DNA of 14,147 nt from NCBI GenBank assembly GCA_947627405.1, contig CANQVY010000020.1:1-14147 (forward strand). The letters are read 5' to 3'. The DNA comes from an uncultured Bacilli bacterium. Its GTDB lineage: Bacteria > Bacillota_I > Bacilli_A > RF39 > UBA660. Under the pieces are notes generated by a model. The model worked only from the letters and a program-made list of their open reading frames with translations, was not told the origin of the DNA and did no database searches. A program made the position numbers and the translations under genes. The first letter of the stretch is position 1, and each line of letters starts with the position of its first letter. Positions 1 to 6,709 of the stretch are shown here, piece after piece.

Positions 1-271
1 TTTTAATTGCATATTGTTCAGCAGGTGCACCAAAAGCATCCCAGCCCATTGGATGTAAAACATTGTATCCTTGCATTCTCTTCATTCTAGCAATGGCATC
101 TTGTGCTGTGTAGCTACGAACATGCCCTACATGTAAACCTGATCCTGAGGGATAAGGAAATTCTACCAAAATATAATATGGAGGCTTTTTATCATTATTT
201 TTAGCCTCAAAAGTTTTATTTTCTTCCCAATATTTTTGCCATTTCTTTTCTATTTCATTAAATGTTTTCAC
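1..271 (-). CDS. leuS: Leucine-tRNA ligase, N-terminal part (runs off left edge)
   Basis: Leucyl-tRNA synthetase charges tRNA-Leu with leucine in the cytoplasm. About 90 N-terminal codons are present; the rest lies beyond position 1. The translation shows the family's opening (IEKKWQKYWEENKTF) and the class I HIGH signature as PYPSGSGLHVGH, followed by MGWDAFGAPAEQYAI, which is diagnostic of LeuS. The start is GTG at 271-269. It overlaps the upstream gene's TGA stop (270-268) in a GTGA junction, with an AAAGGA ribosome site about 12 nt upstream, so translational coupling is likely. The frame is open further upstream but has no better start, and the N-terminal length matches homologues. The gene is transcribed from the T-box leader at 701-899 through the small membrane-protein gene. 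Confidence 0.95.
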   Translation of the reverse strand, partial: MKTFNEIEKKWQKYWEENKTFEAKNNDKKPPYYILVEFPYPSGSGLHVGHVRSYTAQDAIARMKRMQGYNVLHPMGWDAFGAPAEQYAIK

Positions 272-684
272 TTTTTCACTTGTCCTTTCTTTCTTTTTTC
301 TATTTTTTGTTGTTTCTTCTTATTCAGAACTTTATCATCCTTTGTTAATCCTTTTTTTACTAAATAACGTCCAAAAAGACTATAACTGATTAAAATTACC
401 GGTATACATAAAAATATGGCTAATAAAAATTGAATATTCATGCGATCAAAAAAAGTAATAACGAATATAATCACGCCTACACTCAAAGCATTGATCCGAC
501 CTATCGATTTCATTAAATAATAATAATTAACCTTCTTTATATCTATATGATATCTTTTTATTAACAAAGCCACTTCTGTTGGAACTTTATTTGGATTATA
601 TTTCATATTTTTCTTTAACACAAATATTTTGTAGTATACTTCTATAACCAGAAGAGTTAAAAGAAATGATAAAATACTTAACAT
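268..684 (-). CDS. Small membrane protein of unknown function between the T-box and leuS
   Basis: A 138-residue protein with no function I can name. Residues 1-22 form a hydrophobic N-terminal helix. A central soluble stretch (about 26-60) contains NPNKVPTEVALLIKRY. Two further membrane segments lie near 67-83 and 86-105, and the tail is very basic (KKKQQKIEKRKKGQVKK). The predicted topology is three membrane passes with a positively charged end, probably cytoplasmic. The ATG at 684 has a strong ribosome site (GGAGG, 4 nt spacer). It is the first gene after the leucine T-box, and its TGA overlaps the leuS GTG, so it should be produced together with leuS. The K-x-P-x-E-V pattern followed by a long helix looks like a conserved family in low-GC Gram-positives, but this is an impression from memory. 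Confidence 0.8.
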   Translation of the reverse strand: MLSILSFLLTLLVIEVYYKIFVLKKNMKYNPNKVPTEVALLIKRYHIDIKKVNYYYLMKSIGRINALSVGVIIFVITFFDRMNIQFLLAIFLCIPVILISYSLFGRYLVKKGLTKDDKVLNKKKQQKIEKRKKGQVKK

Positions 685-700
685 ATATCCTCCTTCAAAT

Positions 701-725
701 AAAAAACGCCCTTAACTTAAGGACG
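701..725 (-). terminator. T-box intrinsic terminator
   Basis: On the minus strand, CGTCCTTAAGTTAAGGGCG folds into a 7-bp stem (one G-U) with a 5-nt loop, followed by six U residues. Its 5' arm lies just downstream of the T-box sequence, the standard arrangement in which antiterminator and terminator are mutually exclusive. It lies 16 nt before the ATG of the small membrane protein. Confidence 0.9.
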
Positions 726-899
726 AGATTGTTCGCGGTACCACCTTAATTCATGTATAAAAACATGCAGCTTATTTTCTTTAACGGGAGTCCGATATGT
801 TTGGGCAAAGTCAAGTTCATAGTATTATAAATCTAGTTTTCACCAGCCACTAGCTCTCTTTTTTTTACAATGTCTATTACTACTACTTCGTCACATATA
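701..899 (-). promoter_or_regulatory. T-box leader, probably leucine-specific
   Basis: A transcription-attenuating tRNA sensor. Visible parts in transcript order: the stem I base with GACGAAGTAGTAGTAATAGA (about 896-877); AGAGAGC (about 860-853) and GGTGAAAAC typical of distal stem I; a specifier segment GAA-CTT-GAC whose CTT (815-813) is a Leu codon; and the conserved T-box AGGTGGTACCGCGAAC (746-731), which pairs with the tRNA acceptor end. The terminator follows at 725-701. When uncharged tRNA-Leu binds, the antiterminator should form and the small membrane protein plus leuS are transcribed. The CTT specifier agrees with leuS downstream. I chose it from its position after GAA; the fold was not computed. 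Confidence 0.93.
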
Positions 900-905
900 T
901 CTAGT

Positions 906-934
906 ATTATATTAAATTGTTGTAATATATTCAA
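906..934 (-). promoter_or_regulatory. Sigma-A promoter of the T-box/leuS operon
   Basis: Minus-strand -35 TTGAAT (934-929), 17-bp spacer, and a perfect -10 TATAAT (911-906). Initiation near 899 would begin just at the T-box stem I. The -35 and most of the spacer lie inside the last codons of the GH31 gene, which ends at 912. Confidence 0.8.
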
Positions 935-3320
935 GTAATTTTAAGAATAATTTCATATAATTTTTATTTAACCCTTGCTTTTTCAATTTACGAATAGCAA
1001 TCCTTTTTTTATTCATTGGAAGAGATCCGAACATAATATTTGAAATTTGCTCTTTTAATGTTGTTTCAATTTGTAAATCCATCAAAATACTGTCAATATC
1101 TTCATTGATTACACGTACCGCATCAATTTCAATATCTTGACCCTTACAATTAATTGTTAGTTGTCCTATACTTGGCACTTTTTCTACTTCTACCACGAAA
1201 TTATTTTCATCTATATAACTTCTAAATGGCGTGTTGCTACTATTAAATTTTACTTCTACATAATCCGTTTTCTTAGTGTTTCTAAATTTTATTTTATAGT
1301 CTCTATATTGAGGTACTATTCCACTTTTCCCTTCTAATGAGTTGATTATGACTGTATAATTATTCTTCATATAATTGTATTCGATGTTGGTTTTTAAAAA
1401 ATAGCCTTCTTTATATAAAGCCGTCACTCCATCGTCTTCATACAATATATAAGAATTACTTTGTCCTGGAAAAATGTGAATCTCAAGTTCACTTGGATTT
1501 CCTATGTTATTCACATTACTTTTATTCGATAGAGGAATAATGGAACCCGTTTTTGCAAAAACAGGATAATCTTCTTCTTTAAAGAATGCTACATAACGTC
1601 TATTTCCAGAAAATCTTTTTCCTGTTGTAAAATCATACCAGGTTCCATCTGGTACAAAGAATTTATGTATTGTTCTTTTCATAACAGGATCCATCTTTTC
1701 TGTAATAGGCGCTACAAAGAGTTGAGAACCAAAAAAATATTGATTCCTACAAACGGTATCGTCATAAACCCATGGATAATTGTAATAGAACGGTTTTATT
1801 AATAATTGCAAATTTTTATAATAATTATAGGCTTCCGTATATAAATATGGAATGAATCGGTGTCTTAAATTTAAATACTGAGTAGCAATGGTTTCTGTTT
1901 GTACATCCCATCTCCAAGGTTCTCTTTTATAATATTTTCCCCCATTAATATTAAAACGTAAAATTGGAGAAAAAACCCCTAATTGTACGGATCTTATATA
2001 TAATTCACTATCTTCTATACCACCATAATTTCCACATACATCATGGCTCCACCAAGTTACACCTAGATTCGAAGCGGTTAAATTATAAAAAGGAATATTT
2101 TTTAAATTTTCCCAGCTGACGACTGTTTTTCCTGAATACAATACAGGATATCGATGGGAAGCAATTAAACCATTTCTTGCAAGCAACATATTTCTTTTTG
2201 AAACATTTCGCCCTGAATCCAAATACTGATAATGATTGATTGACCACAAGGCATTCACATTATGAAATACATCATAATCATTCCATATGAAATCTACTCC
2301 AATCGATTCAAGAGGTTGAATAAATAGTTTCAGATAAACATCTATAAATCTTGGATCGTATACATTAAATGGAATGGTGGCTCCTTCTTGTACATTTAAA
2401 TATTTTATAGCTTCATGATATTTGTCTTCATTAGGGGAAATTCCATTTTTAGGATTGATTTTTAATCCAATTCGAATGTTATTATTGTGTACATAATTAA
2501 TCATAGCGGAAGGATTCGGTATATAGTTTTTTTCATATGTATAAGATGTGATTTGTTTTAAAAGGGACCAATTACTCAATAGTAATACAGATATAGGAAC
2601 TCCTTTCCTTTGAAACTGAGTAATTAATCTTTCAATATCTGTAGATGTATAATAAATATCTTTACTCCACCAGTTTCCTAAAGCATATCTGGGAATAAAT
2701 GCAGGACGCCCCGTAATCAAAAAATAATCTTTCATAGCAAGTTCATAATCGTTATTATACATAAAAACATAAAGATCAATGTTTCCTTGTGGTCTAGTCA
2801 TAAATGTTCCATCTTGCGCAATTAATAAAGTATTTGAATCATCAATAGATGCAAAACCATCTAAGGAATAAAGTCCTCTTCGATATAAAATTTTATTCGA
2901 TTCATCAAATGAAATACCACTGGATAGATAATTTCTTATTTCTGGATGTTTATAATACCATTCTCTGGTTGTTTCATTGGGAGAGCCTTGAGAATTTTTT
3001 AAAGTGATTTTTAAATTCGATACAGGATTTAATTTTGTCCCTAGAAATTCTTTTCCTTTGGCATATTGCAATATAAAATATTTCGTTGTAATTTCTAAAA
3101 ACTCATCGTCTTGTTTAACAGTAAAATTTGGTTTTTTCACATTTCTAAGTAATACCATCTGACTAGGATAATCAACAAAAGTATCTGTTGGGCTATATTC
3201 TAATCTTATTAATCTTTCTGTAATTACAGTAAAGCGAAAATGAGGTCCTTTTAATATTGCTTCCTCATTTGCAATTGCTTTATCGATATTAAATTCAAAT
3301 TGATCCCCTAGTTTATACAT
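912..3320 (-). CDS. Glycoside hydrolase family 31 protein (alpha-glucosidase-like)
   Basis: GH31 enzymes hydrolyse or transfer alpha-linked glucose or xylose from the non-reducing end. This one is 802 residues and has no signal peptide, so it should be cytoplasmic. Order of parts: N-terminal beta-sandwich (about 1-200), the barrel entered at RPAFIPRYALGNWWSKD, FIWNDYD with the nucleophile-equivalent D348, then ASNLGVTWWSHDVCGNYGG, LGVFSPILRFN, KREPWRWD, LRHRFIPYLYTEAY and a C-terminal beta domain. The segment where most GH31 enzymes carry the acid/base Asp (GDxxxSW) reads GKTVVSW, with K398. This may be a subfamily trait. I place the start at ATG 3320, not the upstream ATG at 3332, because GGTGAT sits exactly 3 nt before it as in neighbouring genes. 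The substrate cannot be told from sequence. No terminator separates it from the T-box promoter. Confidence 0.9.
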   Translation of the reverse strand: MYKLGDQFEFNIDKAIANEEAILKGPHFRFTVITERLIRLEYSPTDTFVDYPSQMVLLRNVKKPNFTVKQDDEFLEITTKYFILQYAKGKEFLGTKLNPVSNLKITLKNSQGSPNETTREWYYKHPEIRNYLSSGISFDESNKILYRRGLYSLDGFASIDDSNTLLIAQDGTFMTRPQGNIDLYVFMYNNDYELAMKDYFLITGRPAFIPRYALGNWWSKDIYYTSTDIERLITQFQRKGVPISVLLLSNWSLLKQITSYTYEKNYIPNPSAMINYVHNNNIRIGLKINPKNGISPNEDKYHEAIKYLNVQEGATIPFNVYDPRFIDVYLKLFIQPLESIGVDFIWNDYDVFHNVNALWSINHYQYLDSGRNVSKRNMLLARNGLIASHRYPVLYSGKTVVSWENLKNIPFYNLTASNLGVTWWSHDVCGNYGGIEDSELYIRSVQLGVFSPILRFNINGGKYYKREPWRWDVQTETIATQYLNLRHRFIPYLYTEAYNYYKNLQLLIKPFYYNYPWVYDDTVCRNQYFFGSQLFVAPITEKMDPVMKRTIHKFFVPDGTWYDFTTGKRFSGNRRYVAFFKEEDYPVFAKTGSIIPLSNKSNVNNIGNPSELEIHIFPGQSNSYILYEDDGVTALYKEGYFLKTNIEYNYMKNNYTVIINSLEGKSGIVPQYRDYKIKFRNTKKTDYVEVKFNSSNTPFRSYIDENNFVVEVEKVPSIGQLTINCKGQDIEIDAVRVINEDIDSILMDLQIETTLKEQISNIMFGSLPMNKKRIAIRKLKKQGLNKNYMKLFLKLLEYITTI

Positions 3321-3346
3321 AATATCACCCATTTTATCCTATATAA

Positions 3347-3374
3347 ATAATACCATAAAAAGTAAACCTTGAAA
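3347..3374 (-). promoter_or_regulatory. Weak candidate promoter for the GH31 gene
   Basis: Minus-strand TTTCAA (3374-3369), 16-bp spacer, TATTAT (3352-3347), about 27 bases before the chosen start. Neither box is a consensus match, and AT-rich sequence makes such matches common. The GH31 gene could instead be read from the vanY promoter through the gene remnant. Confidence 0.3.
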
Positions 3375-3393
3375 AGAAAAAAAGAATTCTTTC

Positions 3394-3719
3394 TTAATAC
3401 TTTTCAATTAGATAGAATCCTGCACCTTTTTCTTTTCCATTTCTTTTTATTGCTTTTAACATTTTTATTAATTTTTTCGTTTCATAATCTACAATATAAT
3501 AGTCTGTTTCTTTTTGTATTTGTGTTCCAAAGCCAGCAATTGGTTTTTTTCTACCCTACATTTTTGAAACAAATGCTTAAGTTCTTTAGGAAGTACTAAG
3601 CCTAAATCATAAGCAATATCCTCTTGGCCATTATTCTTATATTATGTCTGTTTAAAATCTTTTCTAAACACGCTCGGTACAACAATATTTTTTTGGATTA
3701 TTTTCTTATGTTTCAACAT
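3394..3719 (-). pseudogene. Broken gene remnant of unknown family
   Basis: No single open frame covers this stretch, but protein-like sequence continues across it on the minus strand. ATG at 3719, 4 nt after the vanY stop, gives 25 codons (MLKHKKIIQKNIVVPS...) to a TAA at 3644-3642. The same frame continues with EDIAYDLGLVLPKELKHLFQ. A run of seven A near 3550 then shifts the frame, and the next frame continues with GFGTQIQKETDYYIVDYE and ends GAGFYLIEKY before TAA at 3396-3394. Restoring one A to the run (7 to 8) joins the last two parts. The full product would be about 108 residues. Two lesions (a nonsense codon and a homopolymer frameshift) suggest decay, but the frameshift alone could be a sequencing error. 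I do not recognise the family. The plus-strand open frame over this region is low-complexity Phe/Leu and is not considered a gene. Confidence 0.55.
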
Positions 3720-3723
3720 TCTC

Positions 3724-4863
3724 TTATTTATCTGTATCTATAAATCGAGCATAATATTCATCAAAGGTTAAATTGTTTTCATACATGTATTTTGCAATAT
3801 CTTTCCCCACATATCTATAATGCCATGGTTCATATTTAAATCCTGTTACCTCTTCTTTTGTTTTTGGAAAACGAAGGACAAATCCATATTTATAAGCATT
3901 TTCTTTCATCCAATTGAATTCCTTCGAATTTTCAAAAATATTGGAATGGGCAGACGCTACATCAAAGGAAAGCCCTGTTTGATGTTCTGAATATCCTGGT
4001 TTTGCAGCATATTTTTTTACATAGTTTTCCCCATACAAATTATAATAAGTTTGATAAACTTCATTTTGATCTTTGTAGGAACGATATGCAGAATTAATCA
4101 AAATAGAATAACCTTCAGCTGTTGCCGCTTCTTTCATCTCTACATAAGCATTTAAAGCTTCTTTGGTCAAAAATTCCTCTTCCGTTTTATCAAGACAATA
4201 TTCGCTTGGTATTTTTGTTAGATTCTTTGGCTCGAAATTTTCACTCAGTCCATTGTATTTATTTACAAGCATATCAATACTGTATTTATCTTTTATTTTC
4301 GTATCTTTATAATACTCTTTGTCTAAACCGATATTTACATAGGTGACTACATTATCATAGCTTTCTCTTGTTAATTTATAATATGCTAAATAACGATCTA
4401 TATATTTTGTTTTCGAATAATCAAATTTTAAATAATTACTAATATTTTCGATATAATCTTTTTTAATAAATTCATCGGTTGTGGAGGTTGTCGAATGTGC
4501 AATAATTAATGATATTTCCGCTGTATTATATCCTTTATCTAATAATAAATTTATATTTTTAGCAAGATGTTCTTGATTCGTATAAGTTATTTTTGCATAT
4601 TTATCAATTCTTTTTTTATCAAATTCCTGTTCTTTTACCACCTGATTCATTGTTTTATTTTCCCCAATATTCATAAATTCACTATATACTTTTTTATCTA
4701 GAATATTGGATATTGCTTCATGATCATATTTTAATTTTTTTAAATTTGAACTTTTATAAATGCGAATTCCATTTGGAATTAAAATTATGACTAACAAAAT
4801 AATTAATATTTTAATTAATAACTTACTAAATCCTGTTAATTTTCTTTTTTTTATCTTTTTCAT
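3724..4863 (-). CDS. VanY-type D-alanyl-D-alanine carboxypeptidase (peptidase M15B)
   Basis: A zinc D,D-carboxypeptidase that trims the terminal D-Ala of cell-wall stem peptides outside the membrane. The 379 residues open with a basic stretch and one membrane segment (about 14-36), giving a single-pass anchor. A lysine- and tyrosine-rich extracellular region follows (about 40-205) with no motif I can name. The catalytic domain (about 215-379) shows INSAYRSYKDQ and the zinc motif SEHQTGLSFD (H294, D301), then EPWHYRYVG (E345 and third zinc ligand H348), the full M15B set. The ATG at 4863 has GGTGAT 3 nt upstream. There are no vanA-type resistance genes here, so housekeeping wall maturation is more likely than glycopeptide resistance. 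The broken gene downstream begins 4 nt after its stop. Confidence 0.92.
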   Translation of the reverse strand: MKKIKKRKLTGFSKLLIKILIILLVIILIPNGIRIYKSSNLKKLKYDHEAISNILDKKVYSEFMNIGENKTMNQVVKEQEFDKKRIDKYAKITYTNQEHLAKNINLLLDKGYNTAEISLIIAHSTTSTTDEFIKKDYIENISNYLKFDYSKTKYIDRYLAYYKLTRESYDNVVTYVNIGLDKEYYKDTKIKDKYSIDMLVNKYNGLSENFEPKNLTKIPSEYCLDKTEEEFLTKEALNAYVEMKEAATAEGYSILINSAYRSYKDQNEVYQTYYNLYGENYVKKYAAKPGYSEHQTGLSFDVASAHSNIFENSKEFNWMKENAYKYGFVLRFPKTKEEVTGFKYEPWHYRYVGKDIAKYMYENNLTFDEYYARFIDTDK

Positions 4864-4886
4864 AGCATCACCTATATTACAAAATA

Positions 4887-4915
4887 ATCATATCAAATTT
4901 TTGTTTCTTTTTAAA
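4887..4915 (-). promoter_or_regulatory. Candidate promoter of the VanY-type carboxypeptidase gene
   Basis: Minus-strand TTTAAA (4915-4910), 17-bp spacer, TATGAT (4892-4887), starting transcription about 15-20 nt before the coding start. It lies in the 90-bp gap that also serves the divergent radical SAM gene. The -35 box is weak. Confidence 0.45.
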
Positions 4916-4927
4916 GTATGTTATACT
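4900..4927 (+). promoter_or_regulatory. Candidate promoter of the radical SAM gene
   Basis: TTTGTT (4900-4905), 16-bp spacer, TATACT (4922-4927), 26 bases before the ATG at 4954. The -10 is good and the -35 poor. It overlaps the oppositely directed promoter, so the two genes may compete for polymerase. Confidence 0.45.
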
Positions 4928-4953
4928 ATTTTTGATAAAAAAGTGGTGGAAAT

Positions 4954-5901
4954 ATGAAAAATGTTTTTAAATACAGTGATTCAAATAAAAGGTATTATAC
5001 TTTAGATTATTTTTATAAAAAAAAATTTGGATGTAAAATCGCTAAGGTTAGTCTAAATGCTGGATTTTCTTGTCCTAACAAAGATGGAACAAAAGCATTT
5101 GGGGGATGTATTTATTGTTCCAAATTAAATAGTGGAGAATACGCAGGAGATAAAAATAAAAATGTAGTAGAACAGTTTGAAGATATAAAAAAGGTTATGC
5201 TGAAAAAATGGCCAAAGGCGAAATTTATTGCTTATTTTCAAGCGGGCAGCAATACATATGCATCCGTAAAAAAACTAAAGAGTTTTTATGAACCGGTTTT
5301 GAAAATTAAAAATGTAATAGGTTTATCCTTAGCAACAAGACCTGATTGTATTAGTGATGCTTGTTTACATTATTTAGAGGATTTAAATAAAAGAACTTAT
5401 TTAACAATTGAGCTAGGATTACAAACTATACATGATTCTACTTCGAAATTAATCAACCGCGCACATACTTTAAAAGAATTTAAAAATATGGTACAAAAAT
5501 TAAGAGAAAAAAATTTGAATGTTGTCGTTCATATTATTAATGGACTTCCTTATGAAACCAAAGAAATGATGGTTGAAACTATAAAATATTTAAATACTCT
5601 TGATATACAAGGTGTTAAAATTCATATGCTTCATATATTAAAGAATACCGCTTTAGAAAAATTATATTTGAAAGAGAAATTTCATGTTTTAGAAAAAAAT
5701 GAATATGTTGACATTGTTTGTGATCAATTAGAATTATTAAATCCTGAAATTGTGATTCATAGAATTACAGGAGATCCTAAAGTTGAAGATCTGATTGAGC
5801 CAAAATGGTTGGTTAAAAAATTTGGTGTTTTGAATGCTATTGATCAGGAAATGGCTCGACGAAATACATTTCAAGGAATTTATTATAAAAAAGCCCAATA
5901 G
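4954..5901 (+). CDS. Radical SAM protein, TIGR01212/YtqA family
   Basis: Radical SAM enzymes cleave S-adenosylmethionine with a [4Fe-4S] cluster to start radical chemistry. This 315-residue protein has the family's cluster region GFSCPNKDGT followed by GGCIYC, giving C40, C52 and C55 with the 11-residue gap typical of the group (standard radical SAM proteins use CxxxCxxC). AYFQAGSNTYA, LSLATRPDC, ELGLQTIHD and HIINGLPYET match the barrel motifs of YhcC/YtqA-like proteins. The cellular substrate of the family is, as far as I know, not firmly established; a tRNA-modification role has been suggested. The ATG at 4954 follows GGTGG with a 4-6 nt gap. It is the only gene of its unit, and its TAG stop lies inside the terminator stem. 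Confidence 0.92.
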   Translation: MKNVFKYSDSNKRYYTLDYFYKKKFGCKIAKVSLNAGFSCPNKDGTKAFGGCIYCSKLNSGEYAGDKNKNVVEQFEDIKKVMLKKWPKAKFIAYFQAGSNTYASVKKLKSFYEPVLKIKNVIGLSLATRPDCISDACLHYLEDLNKRTYLTIELGLQTIHDSTSKLINRAHTLKEFKNMVQKLREKNLNVVVHIINGLPYETKEMMVETIKYLNTLDIQGVKIHMLHILKNTALEKLYLKEKFHVLEKNEYVDIVCDQLELLNPEIVIHRITGDPKVEDLIEPKWLVKKFGVLNAIDQEMARRNTFQGIYYKKAQ

Positions 5902-5916
5902 ATATCATTGGGCTTT
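5890..5916. terminator. Bidirectional intrinsic terminator
   Basis: A perfect 10-bp inverted repeat, AAAGCCCAAT / ATTGGGCTTT, with a 7-nt loop. It is followed by TATTTATAT on the plus strand and by TTTATAATAA on the minus strand after the stem's own T run. It ends the radical SAM transcript and, from the other side, the fhs/DUF421 unit. The last sense codons and the TAG stop (5899-5901) are in the stem-loop. Confidence 0.88.
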
Positions 5917-5924
5917 ATTTATAT

Positions 5925-5946
5925 ATAACCATCCATTGATGGTTAT
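5925..5946. repeat. Short perfect hairpin between converging genes
   Basis: ATAACCATC / GATGGTTAT forms a 9-bp stem with loop CATT, 27 nt beyond the DUF421 stop and 9 nt beyond the bidirectional terminator. It lacks a clear U tract in either direction, so it is more likely a 3'-end stabilising or backup structure than a strong terminator. Confidence 0.5.
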
Positions 5947-5972
5947 TCTTAGTATATGTATTTTTTTTGATT

Positions 5973-6677
5973 TTATTCCAAAACTGATGTTGTCCTTTCT
6001 TCATTTTCTTTTTTATAAATCATTATTTGCTCTTTAGCATCACAAGTTAGCAATAAAATTTCTTCTAAAGTTGCTTTGTTATTTTTAATCCTTGTTAATA
6101 ACCATTTTTTATCTTTATGTATTTCCTTTAAATTCTCTTCCATAATTTTTCCATCAATCACTAAATTTGCAACTAACCCTTTATAACTTACCTTTACTTT
6201 TAGATCTGAAGGTGTTAAAGGAGCATATTTACTTTTTGGTAAAATGCTAATTTTTCCATTTGGCTCCATCAAAGCATATTCGATTTCTGAAATATCGAAA
6301 TATCCGTTTGATCTTGCTTGTTCTAAAAAATCATTTACATCATACTTTGCTTTTTTAAGACCTGTTTCAAGTAATTTTCCGTTTTCCATAAGTACAATGG
6401 GAACTCCTGTAAGAAATCTTCTCATAATTATACTTTTATTGGTAACAAAAGATACAATAAGAGATATTATTGTATATACAGCCATAACAATAATTCCTTT
6501 ATAAAATTCCGCTTCTAAATTTACTGCAATTTCAGCGGCTACACTCCCTATTGTAATTCCTAAAACATAATCAAACATATTAAATTGACTTACTTGTTTT
6601 TTCCCCATTATTTTAGTAAAAATAAATAAGGCAATTATTGATCCAATTGACTTTATAAAAATAATAAAAGGTTCCAT
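5973..6677 (-). CDS. DUF421 (YetF-like) membrane protein
   Basis: A 234-residue protein with three N-terminal membrane helices (about 4-22, 35-53, 60-78), the second inside FDYVLGITIGSVAAEIAV, which is typical of the YetF/YcaP family. The soluble DUF421 domain follows with GVPIVLMENGKL, LEQARSNGYFDISEIEYAL and MEPNGKISILPKSKY, all strong family signatures. The C-terminal 70 residues are charged and helical. Family proteins are widespread in Bacillota. Relatives have been linked to spore membrane properties and heat resistance, but the biochemical activity is not known to me. The ATG at 6677 has GGTGAT 3 nt upstream. It follows fhs by 32 nt, and its start codon and ribosome site lie in a long hairpin (6666-6707) that probably limits its expression. 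Confidence 0.9.
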   Translation of the reverse strand: MEPFIIFIKSIGSIIALFIFTKIMGKKQVSQFNMFDYVLGITIGSVAAEIAVNLEAEFYKGIIVMAVYTIISLIVSFVTNKSIIMRRFLTGVPIVLMENGKLLETGLKKAKYDVNDFLEQARSNGYFDISEIEYALMEPNGKISILPKSKYAPLTPSDLKVKVSYKGLVANLVIDGKIMEENLKEIHKDKKWLLTRIKNNKATLEEILLLTCDAKEQIMIYKKENEERTTSVLE

Positions 6678-6707
6678 ACAATCACCATTATTAGTATGAA
6701 ACCTTTT
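6666..6707 (-). terminator. fhs terminator-like hairpin enclosing the DUF421 start codon
   Basis: Minus-strand arms AAAAGGTTTCATAC (6707-6694) and GTATGGAACCTTTT (6679-6666) pair over 14 bp with one G-U. The 14-nt loop holds GGTGAT, the DUF421 ribosome site; the DUF421 ATG (6677-6675) is in the 3' arm. The stem begins 2 nt after the fhs stop and is followed by ATTATTTTTAT, so it also has the form of an intrinsic terminator. Which role dominates cannot be decided from sequence. Confidence 0.7.
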
Positions 6708-6709
6708 TA

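Noticed and set aside
3369..3599. Plus-strand open frame of 76 codons
   Set aside because: Phe/Leu-rich low-complexity translation opposite a T-rich strand; the minus strand carries the more protein-like remnant, and there is no plus-strand promoter or ribosome site.
3724..4863. Glycopeptide-resistance locus
   Set aside because: Only a VanY-like carboxypeptidase is present; no ligase, VanH, VanX or VanRS genes are nearby, and this family is common as a housekeeping enzyme.
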